Source: Acanthococcus lagerstroemiae (Eukaryota > Arthropoda > Insecta > Hemiptera > Eriococcidae). Taken from it: DNA of 64,000 nucleotides. A program made the translations under genes and the position numbers. Shown here piece by piece: positions 12,873-23,497 of the stretch. The notes below the pieces were generated by a model. That model was not told where the DNA came from. It did not search any database and worked only from the letters and a program-made list of their open reading frames with translations. The stretch is from contig CM063113.1 of NCBI GenBank assembly GCA_031841125.1, forward strand, positions 58,273,211 through 58,337,210, given 5' to 3'. Numbering within the stretch: the stretch's first letter is position 1; each line of letters starts with the position of its first letter.

Positions 12873-13245
12873 CAGGGTGTCTAACAAATTTTGGAAAGCG
12901 AAATGCAGGAGTTTTGCAGGAGATTTTGCAGGAGGTTTTTCAGCAGTTCAAACAACTAGAAACACCCCCCCCCCCAAAAAAAAAAAAAAAATCTGTATTA
13001 AAATGGTTTCAAAATTGAAAAGGACTAAAAAAATGATACTTTTTAAATTTTGAGAATAAAATTAATGAAGTACAAATGAAAATAATTTTGCAGACTTCCT
13101 CAAAAGTTTATCGTACAATGCTTTAAGAAAAGCGCGACATTCATCAAGAAATTTCATTTTCTTCAACGGAGAAAATTTGGATACAATTGTTTTGGCTCCA
13201 AATCCGACGTTAACCTTCTCTGGTGGTAAAAGGTTCTTTTTAGTA

Positions 13246-13994
13246 CAGTAAAAGTCGCTTATTATAATGTCTGATAGTGGCATAAGTCGCTTAATGTCAT
13301 AAAAATGAGCAAGTCCCGTCCTCCCGTATACAAATACATTGTAAATCTGCCGGTTATTGGAATGGGCAAGTCGCTTATTGTAATGAAGTACGACTATAAT
13401 TTTCATGAAAAAACATGAGTTACTTGGCACTTTTTCTTTCACATGTTATCATTTCTTTGCTTCTCGCTGGTCAGTCTGTATCTTGTTACAAAACTGTGAG
13501 CAACCGTGTAACTATGTCGACTAAATCTACAAGCAATAAATGTCGTCGTGATCTTAGTGTCGCCGAGAAAGCTGAAATTTTACGCGAATATGATGCATTG
13601 CCTAAAACAGTGACGCAGAGTGAAGCGGCCATCAAGCCCCGTATTTCACAACCCTTTTTGTCGAAGTTGCTGAAGAAACGAGATAGCATCCAGGAAGCAA
13701 TTGCCAAGAATGAAAACAGCAGCCGAAAAAGAAAAAGAACAGGAAAAGATGGTGATGTCGAAGAGGCTTTGTTACAGTGGTTCAATCATGATCGTGAAGC
13801 TGATGGGCGGGTTAATGGTCCTTTAATGCGCGAAAAAGCCGAGGAGTTAGCAAAAAAAATGGGAAAATCAGATATAAGAATTTTTGACATCATAAAATCA
13901 TGTTCAGAATTTTTCCTGTCGTTTTGTGGAATACGCCGCTTTATGTCATAAAATCCTCTTTGCCCAACGTCATTATAATAAGCGACTTTTACTG
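13246..13994 (+). mobile_element. pogo/Tigger-type transposon, TA target
   Basis: CAGTAAAAGTCGCTTATTAT (from 13246) is repeated inverted at 13975-13994, and the TIR agrees over 24 bases (13246-13269 with 13971-13994). TA lies on both sides (13244-13245 and 13995-13996), as expected for Tc1/mariner-pogo integration. The 749-bp element encodes only the N-terminal DNA-binding half of its transposase, so it is an internally deleted, non-autonomous copy. It is inserted in the hAT-like transposase. Confidence 0.9.
13514..13951 (+). pseudogene. Tigger/CENP-B-like transposase N-terminus, truncated
   Basis: The ATG at 13514 opens a frame whose first ~115 residues match the CENP-B/pogo layout. A helix-turn-helix begins RRDLSVAEKAEILREYDALP, with SQPFLSKLLKKRD as recognition-helix region. 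A second (Tc5/CENP-B) DNA-binding module follows with DVEEALLQWFNHDRE and GPLMREKAEELAKKMG. The frame then runs into the right terminal sequence, so the DDE catalytic domain is absent. The longer frame from 13415 only adds terminal-repeat sequence. Such a fragment could at most bind the element's ends. Whether it is expressed is unknown. Confidence 0.85.
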
Positions 13995-15323
13995 TATCTT
14001 CAAAACTATATGTGACTTTGGAGAGAAATCTGGTACCGATGTTTCGAAGAACAGTTCTAAGATCTTCATAAAGAAAGGGTATCAATTGGCTCATCGCTCT
14101 GGTATTATATCAAAAAATGGTACAAGTCATCACACACTGAAGACATAAAATGTAATTTTGCTTCCAAAAACTCCTTTTTCAAAGCTTCAGTCACATAAGT
14201 GTAATTGTGTGTTTTAGGAGGTTTATTTTTGACGCCCTCAACATACTTCTTGACATGAGGTAGTATATTCAATGCTCTCTGTAATACCTTTCCATTTTCC
14301 AGCCATCGAACAGAGAAACATTTTAATGTAAATAACGAAGATTTGGAATAATATTTAAAATCCGCGCGTCTAGTAGGGAAGTCTTTGAAGAGGTAATACA
14401 GACTTCGTAACAACCGATGAATATTCCAGTTGCTGCTATCGTGAGCAGTTTTATACTCGTTATGGACGATATGCAAGGTACAGGTACCCAAATTCAACAT
14501 TTTGTTCATACCATTCTCTTCCATGTATTTCAACAGATCTGAATGTAATAATTTCAAATTAACGTTGGGGCCATCCATCGCCACTTGCAAAACGTTAGAT
14601 AAATTCAACTTCAAATCTTTTAATGCATTTGTAATTGCTTTGAACAGTCCATCAGAAGTACATCGTTCTGGGAAAATGGAAGCTAAATAACGAGTTGATA
14701 CCTCCTGTTTACTAGAATCCCAATAATGTACGATCATATCCATTTGGGCGCTTTGGCAAACTTTATTGAGATAGTGTCTGCGTTTTGAACTTCGTCTAGT
14801 AAGATCTGTCTGAAGTAAGGCCCAAGACCATATGTAATACAGTAGGCAATCTTATCTTTTTTTAAACTCATTTGCTAAAAAGTGCGTCAATTTTTCCACT
14901 TACGTTAGATACAGAATTGACATAGACGCAATATTTGCACCAGTACCAGTCAACGTATCAGCACTCCTACAAACGATACGCGTTAGGCAGCGCAACATAC
15001 CTGTCACCTAGTTCAAAAACATGTTAATGCTAGCGCTAGTAATGGCACATTGCGGATTGATCAGTTTATGCAAACAACTGGTGGTGCAAACAACCATTTT
15101 TTTCATGAGAAAAGAAAAATTTTAATTCACTTTTTTTTCATTTCTCTGTGAAAATTGCAAGTTTGTAATACATATTTCATGATGCAGTAAAGTACGATTT
15201 TTGCAGGAGGTTTGAGTGAAATGCAGGAGGTTTGCAGGAGATTTTGTGAAATGCAGGAGCATTTGAGCAAATGCAGGAGTTTTGCAGGAGATGCAGGAGA
15301 TGCAGGAGGTGTTAGACACCTTG

Positions 15324-16240
15324 ACGAGGTTCAGCTCGAAAAAAAATTCCAGTGCAGGAAAATAGGGGGGGGGGAGTCATTCTCTTCAGAATAAATTCTC
15401 TCGCTCGAGAAACGCGCTAAAAAAAATCGTAGACGTTGGCACCTTCTAATATGAAAACATTTACTGCGCCACAAGATTTTTATACTAAAAAATAAAAATG
15501 AATTCCAAGGACTGATTAGATTCATGTCATTGGGTTCGAATAACAACGAATCTTTCTTTCATGACTTCAGAATATCCCGTTTACTATAGAGACTGTATTG
15601 AAAACAGCTATAAGCCTCCATCTTTGTTGATGTTCCGTAACAATTTTTATTTATGTACTGATCTGAAGTCAGATAACGAACACTCGCTAGCATTCTCAAA
15701 TACTAAAAATGACAAAAAGTTTGCTAAAACAAAACTCAACGAACAAACAGACAGATGGACAGACAAACAGTCAGACAGACGAGAACACACACCACACTTA
15801 CAGACTCAAGTTTTGATCTAAATTGCGTTCGAAAAATATAATTATTTTAACTTCAAACCTGACAATTGATTCCAGAAACATTTCCGGTGACAATCAAAAT
15901 TTCAATCTGAATTAGTTCAAGGAAGAATAGCATCCTTCACAGAAGTATGAAGGGCTAGTGTAAAGATGGAAGGAGGTACACACATACGTCTTTGCTAGTT
16001 GATAAAATCGGTTAGAAATCCCCCCCCCCCAATAAAGTGCCTTCAGTACATTCTCGTGATCATTTATCAGGATATCTACTGAACTTGAAAGATGGAAAAA
16101 TATGATTTTTCTACGACCTAAATTATATATTTTGTGAGCCTTACTCAAGGAAGGGGAGGGGTGGTGTGAACCCTCCTCTAGCCAGCAGGAATACACTTTT
16201 TAACGCGAACTAGTTGAACGTACAAAAACTTACTCTTTTG
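15324..16240. other. Non-coding stretch with CAGA-rich patch
   Basis: No gene is recognised. A short GACAGACAAACAG-rich low-complexity patch lies at about 15745-15790. Confidence 0.4.
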
Positions 16241-16249
16241 CACAAGTAT

Positions 16250-16985
16250 AGACTCCATTTGTAGGATGAGCCAATTCACTTTTTCTTCTTCTGTAGTCCA
16301 GAACACTTTCGGCTGTTATGCCATCATCAGTGGAGTACCCTAAATGAAACTTGTCTCTTGTGATTCTGTAGTCATAGTCGAGAGTAGTACCGTATAGTGA
16401 ACCTGTTTAGTCGTGTGCTCCTATTGGTTGTCTGTGATTATGTAGTCTGTCCAATCAGTGAGTGCCATTAGTAGTGTGCTCCTATTGGTTGTCTGTGATA
16501 GTGCAGTCTGTCCAATCAGTGAGTCTTATGTTATTAATTGTAATTGGTTCTCGCTTTGGAAGTTAGTTGTTGTGTTTATTAGGTTGTTTTGTTTTTGCCA
16601 GTATCATTTCTAGTTGTTCTTTTAATTTTCTTTTTCTTGTGTTGTTTTATACATGCAAGATTTTGTACTTTTCTGTCAATTTGTCATTGTTATGTCCCTG
16701 GTCATTGCAGTGTTTTACAAACAGTGATTTGTCATCATTTAGCTTCTGTGATTTTTCATGTTCTTTGATTCTGGTTGCGAATTTTCTGCTTGTTTCTCCT
16801 ATGTAGGTCATGTCACAGTGTTCACAGTCCAGTCCGCTACTGTTGTTTCTGTCCTTTGTTTCTGTTTTGTCATTGCTTATTTGTTTGATCAGAGGTGGTC
16901 TGTTTTTGATTCCGAGTTTTATATTGGCACACCCTACAAATGGAATCACTCACACTCTGAAATGGACATTAAACAAATATAAATC
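16250..16985 (-). mobile_element. Penelope-like element 3' fragment, GIY-YIG
   Basis: The minus-strand frame 16949-16647 contains CEHCDMTYIGETSRKFATRI followed by K-EH and a C-x-x-x-GH segment. This is the zinc-knuckle plus GIY-YIG endonuclease layout found at the C-terminus of Penelope-like retroelements. Just upstream, VGCANIKLGIKNRPPL resembles the linker after the reverse transcriptase. Downstream, at 16307-16330 on the minus strand, CTGATGATGGC ... GCCGAAA resembles the hammerhead-ribozyme core known from Penelope terminal repeats. The reverse transcriptase domain is missing, so the copy is 5'-truncated and dead. Confidence 0.75.
16413..16525 (+). repeat. Tandem duplication, 61-bp period
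   Basis: GTGTGCTCCTATTGGTTGTC at 16413 recurs at 16474, and the matched units also share GTCTGTCCAATCAGTGAGT. There are two copies, within the 3' part of the Penelope-like fragment, possibly part of its terminal-repeat structure. ATTGGT/CCAAT motifs occur in each unit. Confidence 0.75.
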
Positions 16986-19340
16986 TTCGATACAGCCTAC
17001 TTTTCCAGTTGGAACAGAGTTTTGAAGTCAGTAAACCTATGATCTAATTTTTAGCTTTTAACAAATCGAGAAACTACGAGTTCAGCTGGAAGAAAGGCAT
17101 GACTTATACATGACTGTCTGATATTATACAAAAACGCATCACTTTTCCAAGACTTTTATAACTTCAATGACCTGTATGAACCGTGTTCATTTAAACGGAG
17201 CATTCTACACTCAAGGAGCAAAGTGTGCAACTTCAACAGTTGCCGCCGTGGTCCCATCCAGTAGATATGAAACTGCTCTTCTCTAAATAATTATACTAAC
17301 TTCAATTTTTATGGCATGAAATTTCGGAAATTCACAGACCCCCTATTGCTTATAAGACCCAGAAAGAAATAATTCCAGTTTATTTTGTCACTTCAACCGG
17401 GTCCTTCCGAGGAAGATCACCATCATCGTAAATTTTCCATTATATTATATTATAACCGAAGACTGTCGATGTGCGCATATTTCTACACGCCGAGATTCCG
17501 ACCAGAGCTGGCACGATGAAATTTTTCTGAAAGGAGGAGCACGGAAGGCGAAGACGCCGAGACTTCCGACTGAAATACTGAGAATTCAAACGAGCAAAAG
17601 AAAACAGCAGGTTCACACCGTTTCCTCAATTTCCCGGACTAGTTGTTGGAAAATTTCTGAAATTTTTGGCAAATGCAATTCAAGTCTTAGAAGCTTTCAG
17701 CTGGCAAGCCATTAGGACCCCAACTCGTCGGCATCATTTTCTGAATAGAGAGGGAGATGGGCTAGCCTCGGCCCTAATTTCGACTGCCCCTTCGTGATAA
17801 CCAAAGCAACGAAAGCCGACTTGACCGAACGCTTGATAAGTCATCTCGATAGTATTACCTTATGCAGTAAGAGCTGAAACGGGTCGGTATCCATATTCCT
17901 GGCTGTGTGTAGACAGTTGACCATTCAAATCGAGATTCGGTCGCCACTAGCGAGCATTCCAGGCCTTCGTTACACTCGAGACTTACATGTACTTCCTAGA
18001 AACCGACGACGGTTCCACCGAAAAGCCGTCATTCTCGAATCCGGACAGACGTCGCACACGTCCACGATCATTCGAAAGGCCCGCGGACCAACTCGAAACT
18101 CCGCGAGACAACCCACAAGCCTCGCCAACGTAAAAATGGAAACGGAAATGGCAACTAGGAAGTCGACGGAATGTATGCGTAACTCTCGCTACAAACTCAA
18201 AAATTCGAATATACCGGGCATCACTTTTCCATTAATTAACGACTCGCACTTGTTATACGCAATACAAAAACCACTTTTAAATGAGACACGCGAACACGAC
18301 ATCGGAACGTAATATACAATTTGAAAACGAAAAAAAGATGAAACAAAAAAAGAAAAATCAACGGAAATGTACGTGGGGGAAATGGGTGAAAAAAACTCGG
18401 CCGGCACGAACGCTAAGGACAAATCGAGATCGTGTACGACATTTACAAAACCCTAGAAAACGAACCTAGGTACACGAAAATATACACGGCAAATAGGCGA
18501 GGGAAAAAAATTGAATAAATAGAACAAAGAAACGCGGGTCGCTCCCGAGTCGCCGTTTACATCTGAATGTGGTAAGCCACTGGAAAAGGCTGAGGACAGT
18601 CTAGTAGATGTGGAAAATCGTAGCCGGCGACGAGTGCGCATTTCAAGACGTGGGGAAAACGATAAGGCGCCCGAGCTCTCGCAGCATCCACACCAGAGCC
18701 AACAGATTTTCTTTCATAACACGCCGTATACTCGACATTATTTTCTTAAATACCCGTCGCCGTCCTTCCTAAATACGAATATAATCGCGAATTTAATATT
18801 CACTCATATTTCTCGCCGACAACGACATCGCGCCCGTCCTTCTGCACCACGGCCAAGGCTTTACACACCAAATATTCGCCGAAATTACGAGGTCAACACT
18901 ATTAAGTGCGCTCGTGCGAATCTGTACACCGAATGCGAATTTCGCGAATGTGTGGCTTTTCTGCGCTCGCTTTGTGTAAGCCCAAAAGGTGCTGCGAGAA
19001 TTCAAAATTCTGGTATCATACGCGACAGTTCTTCACACGCTTCTCAGCCAAATTGGGGTAGGGAACCCACTAAGGATTCCAAACTCAAGTGAGAATACGC
19101 GATACATACGTTCTTCAGTTGATGCGAAAGGAGAATTGATGCTGTAAGCCATCGTGATCATGCATTCGCATGGAAGTCCGGCTGCTCGTTCAATGTATCC
19201 TGATTTTTTTGGACATGGACATGTCTAATATGGCTCCGCAGAAAACGCTCCGCAAAAAAGGTTTCGCAGAAAAACGTTATCATTGTAGCTGCCTATTACC
19301 CTTTATGCAGTCATTCGTTCCATCATGTTTCAACTGGTAA
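16986..19340. other. Non-coding; CpG-rich block 17400-19100
   Basis: Frames at 17905-18312 (+) and 18610-19092 (+) are long for this window, but they show only Arg/Ser/Thr-rich composition, as expected from CG-rich random reading, and no domain. The block stands out for its CG-dinucleotide density. It may be an unmethylated regulatory segment or an unrecognised non-coding exon. Confidence 0.35.
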
Positions 19341-19652
19341 GCACAGAGAATGCCGAGCAAAGCCGAAAATGGACAATTAGAGACGACCAGCCGGCATGGA
19401 GAATGCCGAATAAAGCCGAGAATGGATGACTAGAGACGACCAGCCGGTACAAAGAATGCCGAGCAAAGCCGAAAATGGACGACTAGAGACGACCAGCCGG
19501 CACAGAGAATGCCGAGCAAAGCCAAGAATGGATGACTAGAGACAACCAGCCGGCACAGAGAATGCCGAGCAAAGCCGAGAATGAACGACTAGAGATGACT
19601 GGCCGGCACAGAGAATGTCGAGTGAAGTCGAGAATGGATGACAAGAGAAGAC
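19341..19652 (+). repeat. Minisatellite, 53-bp unit, ~5.8 copies
   Basis: GAGAATGCCGAGCAAAGCCG recurs with register starts at 19346, 19399, 19452, 19505, 19558 and 19611, an exact 53-bp period. Most units contain GACTAGAGACGACCAGCCGG. Divergence rises towards the right edge. No frame through it looks coding. Confidence 0.95.
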
Positions 19653-19834
19653 ATTGAAATGTGGGTATGTGTATCAACGCGGTTGCCTGGACGACATATC
19701 CATGTAATGATGTCCTTCCATGCAGTAGTTGGACACTTTCTCTTCATGTTTCTTTCATCACTTCCTTGTCATACGCTCAAATAAAACTTTTTTTTTTAAA
19801 TGCAATTATGGTACCTGAGACCTTGAGACTTGAC

Positions 19835-20100
19835 TACTGGCTGTGATACTTCTGAAGAAGCGATCAAATTACAGAAAGCAGTCAGCAACCAACTTTCAAC
19901 TGCACATTCTCTATTCTGGAAATATTGCAGCAATTTGGAAAAGTTTCTTCACAGCCTCAATCCATTGCTCATCGAACCTCTTGATTATCAAGATATTATA
20001 CAGGGTAATATTAAGCTCCTTGGCTTACACAAGATACCAAATCAAGACAAAATGGGCAGTTTCTTGAGAACCGAGGTGTTACCAGCTACCATCACCAAAC
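19835..20100 (+). pseudogene. BEL/Pao pol fragment: reverse transcriptase part
   Basis: The plus-strand frame just downstream of a decayed catalytic box reads TTGCDTSEEAIKLQK, then a segment ending IKLLGLHKIPNQD. This order is typical of BEL/Pao reverse transcriptase after the Y-x-D-D box. It is interrupted on the right by foreign sequence, and the pol frame reappears at 20801. It is a retrotransposon remnant with no intact catalytic core. Confidence 0.75.
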
Positions 20101-20800
20101 CAGAGTTGGTCATTTTTCAACCAACTAATGAATCATGATTGATGATTGATCAACGCACGTTTTAGTCATGACTAATGACTACTAATCACTTTGACTAAGC
20201 AGTCAGTCTTTTGCCATGACTAATTAGTCTACAAAGCGTGAGTGAAAGTAAATGGGTTAGTTACTAAATATGAGAGGGTACGCGGTACAGTAATAATGTA
20301 AGTCATAGTCATGACTGAATTAGTCATGACCAGATTAGTCACAACTAGGGCTGGGGAAAATATGCACTTTTTTTTTTAAAATATGCATCTATCTTTCTCT
20401 AAATATGCATAATATGCATTCATATTTATTCACTTCTATTCCCCATTCATTCTTAGTTTTTTGTGTTTTTCATAAAATCATATTCATAAAATTGAAAACA
20501 CTTTTGCAAATGAATATGTGTGCAAAATTTATAATTTTTTTTCACAAAAGGTTCTTATTCAATAGAACAAAAATATATTTTTTCAAATTTTCGAATAAAA
20601 AAGATCTCCGGTTATCAAGAGCATGAGGTTCTGCGTGCTGCGACTCTTCAAGTATTTTTCTTCTAGATATTTTCATTTGCATTTTAATCATTTCTGGAGT
20701 ATATTTCAAACATTTTCGGTATTTTAATATCATTTTTTAGTAAAATTGTCTATATATTACGCAGACATGCGCATTTACTTTCGAATATGTAACGTCCATC
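20101..20800. other. Insert splitting the BEL/Pao remnant
   Basis: There are two parts. 20101-20353 is rich in TAGTCATGACTAAT words with loosely inverted ends (CAGAGTTGGTCA ... TAGTTGTGACTAATC). 20354-20790 is AT-rich and rich in ATATGCAT words. The target duplications were not found, so element boundaries are uncertain. Confidence 0.4.
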
Positions 20801-22365
20801 GTGCCACCCGAGAAGTGGAGGTACATAAACACCAAGGAGAACCCTATTGATTTAGCTACTCGTGGAATCGCCGCTAAGCAATTACTGTTCAACGAATTAT
20901 GGTTGAAAGGACCACCCCTTGTCAACCGCGGAATCCTTCCGCCATTCGACCAACTGAAGAATAGCATCGAGGTAACCACGGACCAGAAAACCGTACGTCA
21001 TGCTACCACCGCCTTAGTCGAGTGTTTGATTACCTATTTTTCGTTCTACCGACACCTCATCAATGTCTTCGCTTATGTTCTTCGATTTGCTGAAAGCTCT
21101 CATGACTCTGAGATCCGTTCTACTTGCTCCGAAACTTCTTCTCTCACCCGCAGGAGTGAAAAACTCGAGAAAGGCGCTTATCCGCTATGTGCAGCGCTCG
21201 TACTACCTACTCGAGATACAAGCAGTGGAAGCATCGAACTCCTTTCCTCCAAAGAGTGGGTTGCTGGCACTTTCACTATTCCTGAAAGGAAATGGCATCC
21301 TTCGAGTCGGAGGCCGCCTACAGAAGTCCGATCTTCGTTTTGTCGAGCAAGATTCTATCATCTTGCCAGCCAAACCTCGGTTCCTGAACTTGTATATTCG
21401 TCATCTTCATCAGCGATACTTTCACGCTACCAAATCCTTCAACACCTCCTCTGTCAACACCGAGTTTTGGATTGTTGGTGGTTTATCATGCGCCGTGAAG
21501 AAAGTAGTTCGCAGTTGGGTCATCAGCATTCGATACAGTGGCGAAACTTTGCGGCAGATCATGGGACGAGTGTAATTCTATAATCCACACTGGAGTAAAC
21601 TTTGCCGGACCGTTCGAGTTAGAGGTGCTTCAGCTTAGTCATCAGCTTTAGTTTTTAGCCATTAGCCGATCTTTACTTGTTTGATATTAGCTAGTTGTTA
21701 GTTAGTCTTTCAGCGGTAAATTAGCATTAGCTATTTGTTAGTCAAACAAGATCATCTACAGCTAAAAAAGAAGAGAAAAAAAAAGGGGGAAATGAAATTC
21801 AATTAAAAGAGACCTTATCACAGATGAACTTACAGGCTTTTCTAGGGCTTATTATCAATCTTGAAGTGACTACCTGAATTACAATTTCCCTTTTCATTGT
21901 AGTTAACTTATTGTATATCCTCCCAGGAAAGGGGCCTAAACATCTGTTATTTGTGGGTTTTTTCTATGAATAGGGTACTCACGAACTTGAAGAAGAAAAA
22001 AAGAACTATGTACATCCTCTAAGGCTGCAACAAGCCAACAACACGTGAAATCAAAGGTCGTTTCGAGAGATTGTGATTGAGACCCGATACCTCGAGTAAC
22101 AATGGTCGATGAAGTCATTTTCGAGTACGATTTTCAAAGATGTGTGTAACAATACCTATATTGATTTTTAGCTTTAGCTTTAGCCATTAGTTAGCCAATA
22201 AAATTGGATTAGTTATTAGTTTTAGTTGTAGCTATTTGATTCCACGGACCAAGTTTTTAGCTAAGTTTTTAGCCAATGCGATTAGCTAAGCACCTCTGGT
22301 TCGAGTGCAAATGCACGGGCCATAGAACTACCAAAACGCTCAAGGTCTATATACCTATACTGCCG
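20801..22365 (+). pseudogene. BEL/Pao pol fragment: RNase H end and integrase
   Basis: The frame from 20801 contains PPEKWRYINTKENPIDLATR, a signature of the BEL/Pao RNase H end. A shift near 21065 leads into another frame, where ILRVGGRLQKSDL and a later H...FWI region mark the zinc-binding and start-of-core part of integrase. A 679-bp hAT element (21620-22298) with an exact 8-bp duplication interrupts the integrase core, and integrase-like reading resumes at about 22307. With its frameshifts and two insertions this copy is inactive. No LTRs were identified. Confidence 0.85.
21620..22298. mobile_element. hAT-type MITE, 8-bp TSD GTTCGAGT
   Basis: The ends TAGAGGTGCTTCAGCT (21620) and AGCTAAGCACCTCTG (to 22298) are inverted. 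GTTCGAGT is exact at 21612-21619 and 22299-22306. The interior is 679 bp, non-coding, and dominated near both ends by TAGCTTTAGCC/TAGTTATTAG words. It is inserted in the BEL/Pao integrase region. Confidence 0.92.
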
Positions 22366-22908
22366 TGCTAAGCAAGGAGGCAGTCAGCGCAAAATTTGGA
22401 ATACGGACTTCTTGATATCTTTGGAATCGTCTCGAAAAACTCTTTATGTTGCAACATTAAAAACAGCAATAATCAATTCTATAAAACATTATTATGGGGA
22501 AACGTGTGACTGTTTTCTGGATTTAACACTCATTGCAAAATAAATAAGCAGCCAAGTTCTTTACAATAGTAAAAAGCCGTTAGGGGTGATAGCTGTTTCT
22601 TTGATTTGTCAATAAAAATCAACAAAATAACCAATCAGTAAGCAGCTACTCGATGTACAGCTTTTTTCTCTTGCACTTCTGCTTATTTGTACATCGAGGA
22701 TAGCAGCTAAAAGAATAACTGCTTTTTATGAGCGTAATCATTAGCAGCTATCAGAATTACTGCTCTTTTCCATTATAATCGTACAATATTTCTACTAGCT
22801 GTTCAAACTGCAGCACTGTTTTGTTCCTCAGTTACACGTGAGTTCGAAGTAATAAAAATGTGATCATAAATGAATCTCATCGCAAGATGATCGATAATAT
22901 TTTTAATA
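22366..22908. other. Non-coding stretch
   Basis: No gene is seen. Direct words AGCAGCTA and ACTGCT recur at about 22640-22770 with a loosely palindromic arrangement (GATGTACAGC ... TGTACATCGA). Confidence 0.4.
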
Positions 22909-23392
22909 ATGCGTGGTTATAAGTCGCGAGGTGGGCTATTAGTAAACTTAGCAAACCCTCAGTCGAAAGGATTTTGTATTCTGAATCAAGGGATAACTGA
23001 AACGCGGCCAGAAGATGACGATCGCAAGAATACCAGTTGGACGCCAGGAACTGAACCACCATTTGATTTAGCTCCATACGATGATGAACTTTTTAATCGA
23101 CATCTCATGGACAGTGTTAAGAAACTCGAAGAGGAAAGAGCATTAACTGCTCAATCTATGAATGAAGCGGAGTTCGTTTCTGTAGCTGCCACTGATACAG
23201 AAGTAGACAGTGTATACATCGAAAACGATGGAATCTCCATCCCGACAGCGATACTTGACAACGGAAATGAAGTCGTCACCCTTCAGAATATTTATGGATG
23301 TTGATATTGAAGCTTCCAATGGATTACAACAATCAGTATTTTACTTTGAGGAAGTGGCTTATAATACCAATGAGCAGTGTATTTTATTTTAA
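22909..23392 (+). CDS. Unrecognised ORF, possible gene or TE remnant
   Basis: The frame 22909-23304 encodes an acidic 131-residue product. Its middle reads FDLAPYDDELFNRHLMDSVK followed by KLEEERALTA, composition more protein-like than its neighbours. The overlapping frame 23210-23392 continues acidic text (VDIEASNGLQQS) after the stop, so a one-base shift near 23300 may have broken a longer protein. No family is recognised, and no splice sites or promoter define it. It lies between the BEL/Pao remnant and the element at 23498. It may be a transposon gene fragment. Confidence 0.35.
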
Positions 23393-23497
23393 CAACGATG
23401 ATACAGTGATAACTTCAACTCCAACCGGTGATTATTTTCCAAAATTTGAACGATAACTCTGTCGATTCGAATAATTTTGCCCAGGAAGACACTATAC

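Larger units (their letters stand above)
13062..14869 (-). pseudogene. hAT-like transposase, disrupted
   Basis: The minus-strand reading runs from about 14869 to 13062. Family signs: AMDGPNVN (catalytic-Asp region, like the hAT D-N-A-x-N motif), GTCTLHIVHN (hAT C-x-x-H region), VRWLEN (the hAT R-W motif), and LIPFLYEDL near the C-terminal part. It is broken by a frameshift near 14780, a stop at 14105-14107 and a frameshift near 14095. The Tigger element at 13246-13994 splits it, and the reading resumes past the insertion as TKKNLLPPEKVNVGF. The N-terminal zinc-finger/BED region is missing. A functional transposase would cut at the terminal repeats; this copy cannot. The exact hAT subgroup is uncertain. 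Confidence 0.8.
12873..15323 (-). mobile_element. hAT-like DNA transposon, 5-bp TSD ACGAG
   Basis: CAGGGTGTCTAAC (12873-12885) is inverted at the right end as GTTAGACACCTTG (15311-15323). ACGAG occurs immediately outside both ends, giving a 5-bp duplication. The 2.45-kb element carries a decayed transposase on the minus strand and an inserted pogo/Tigger element. Both subterminal regions carry GCAGGAG repeats on the same strand, about three copies at 12900-12945 and about eight at 15203-15310. It is the longest member of the CAGGGTGTCTA family here and its best candidate relict of an autonomous copy. Confidence 0.8.

Noticed and set aside
16567..17025. Plus-strand hydrophobic frames over the Penelope fragment
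   Set aside because: They are shadows of the minus-strand GIY-YIG reading.
17905..19092. Two long plus-strand frames (135 and 160 codons)
   Set aside because: They lie in a CG-rich block where stops are rarer. Composition is Arg/Thr/Ser-rich without any domain, and no splice context supports them.
20101..20353. hAT element splitting the BEL/Pao remnant
   Set aside because: The inverted ends are loose and the expected 8-bp duplication is absent (CACCAAAC versus GGGAAAAT).
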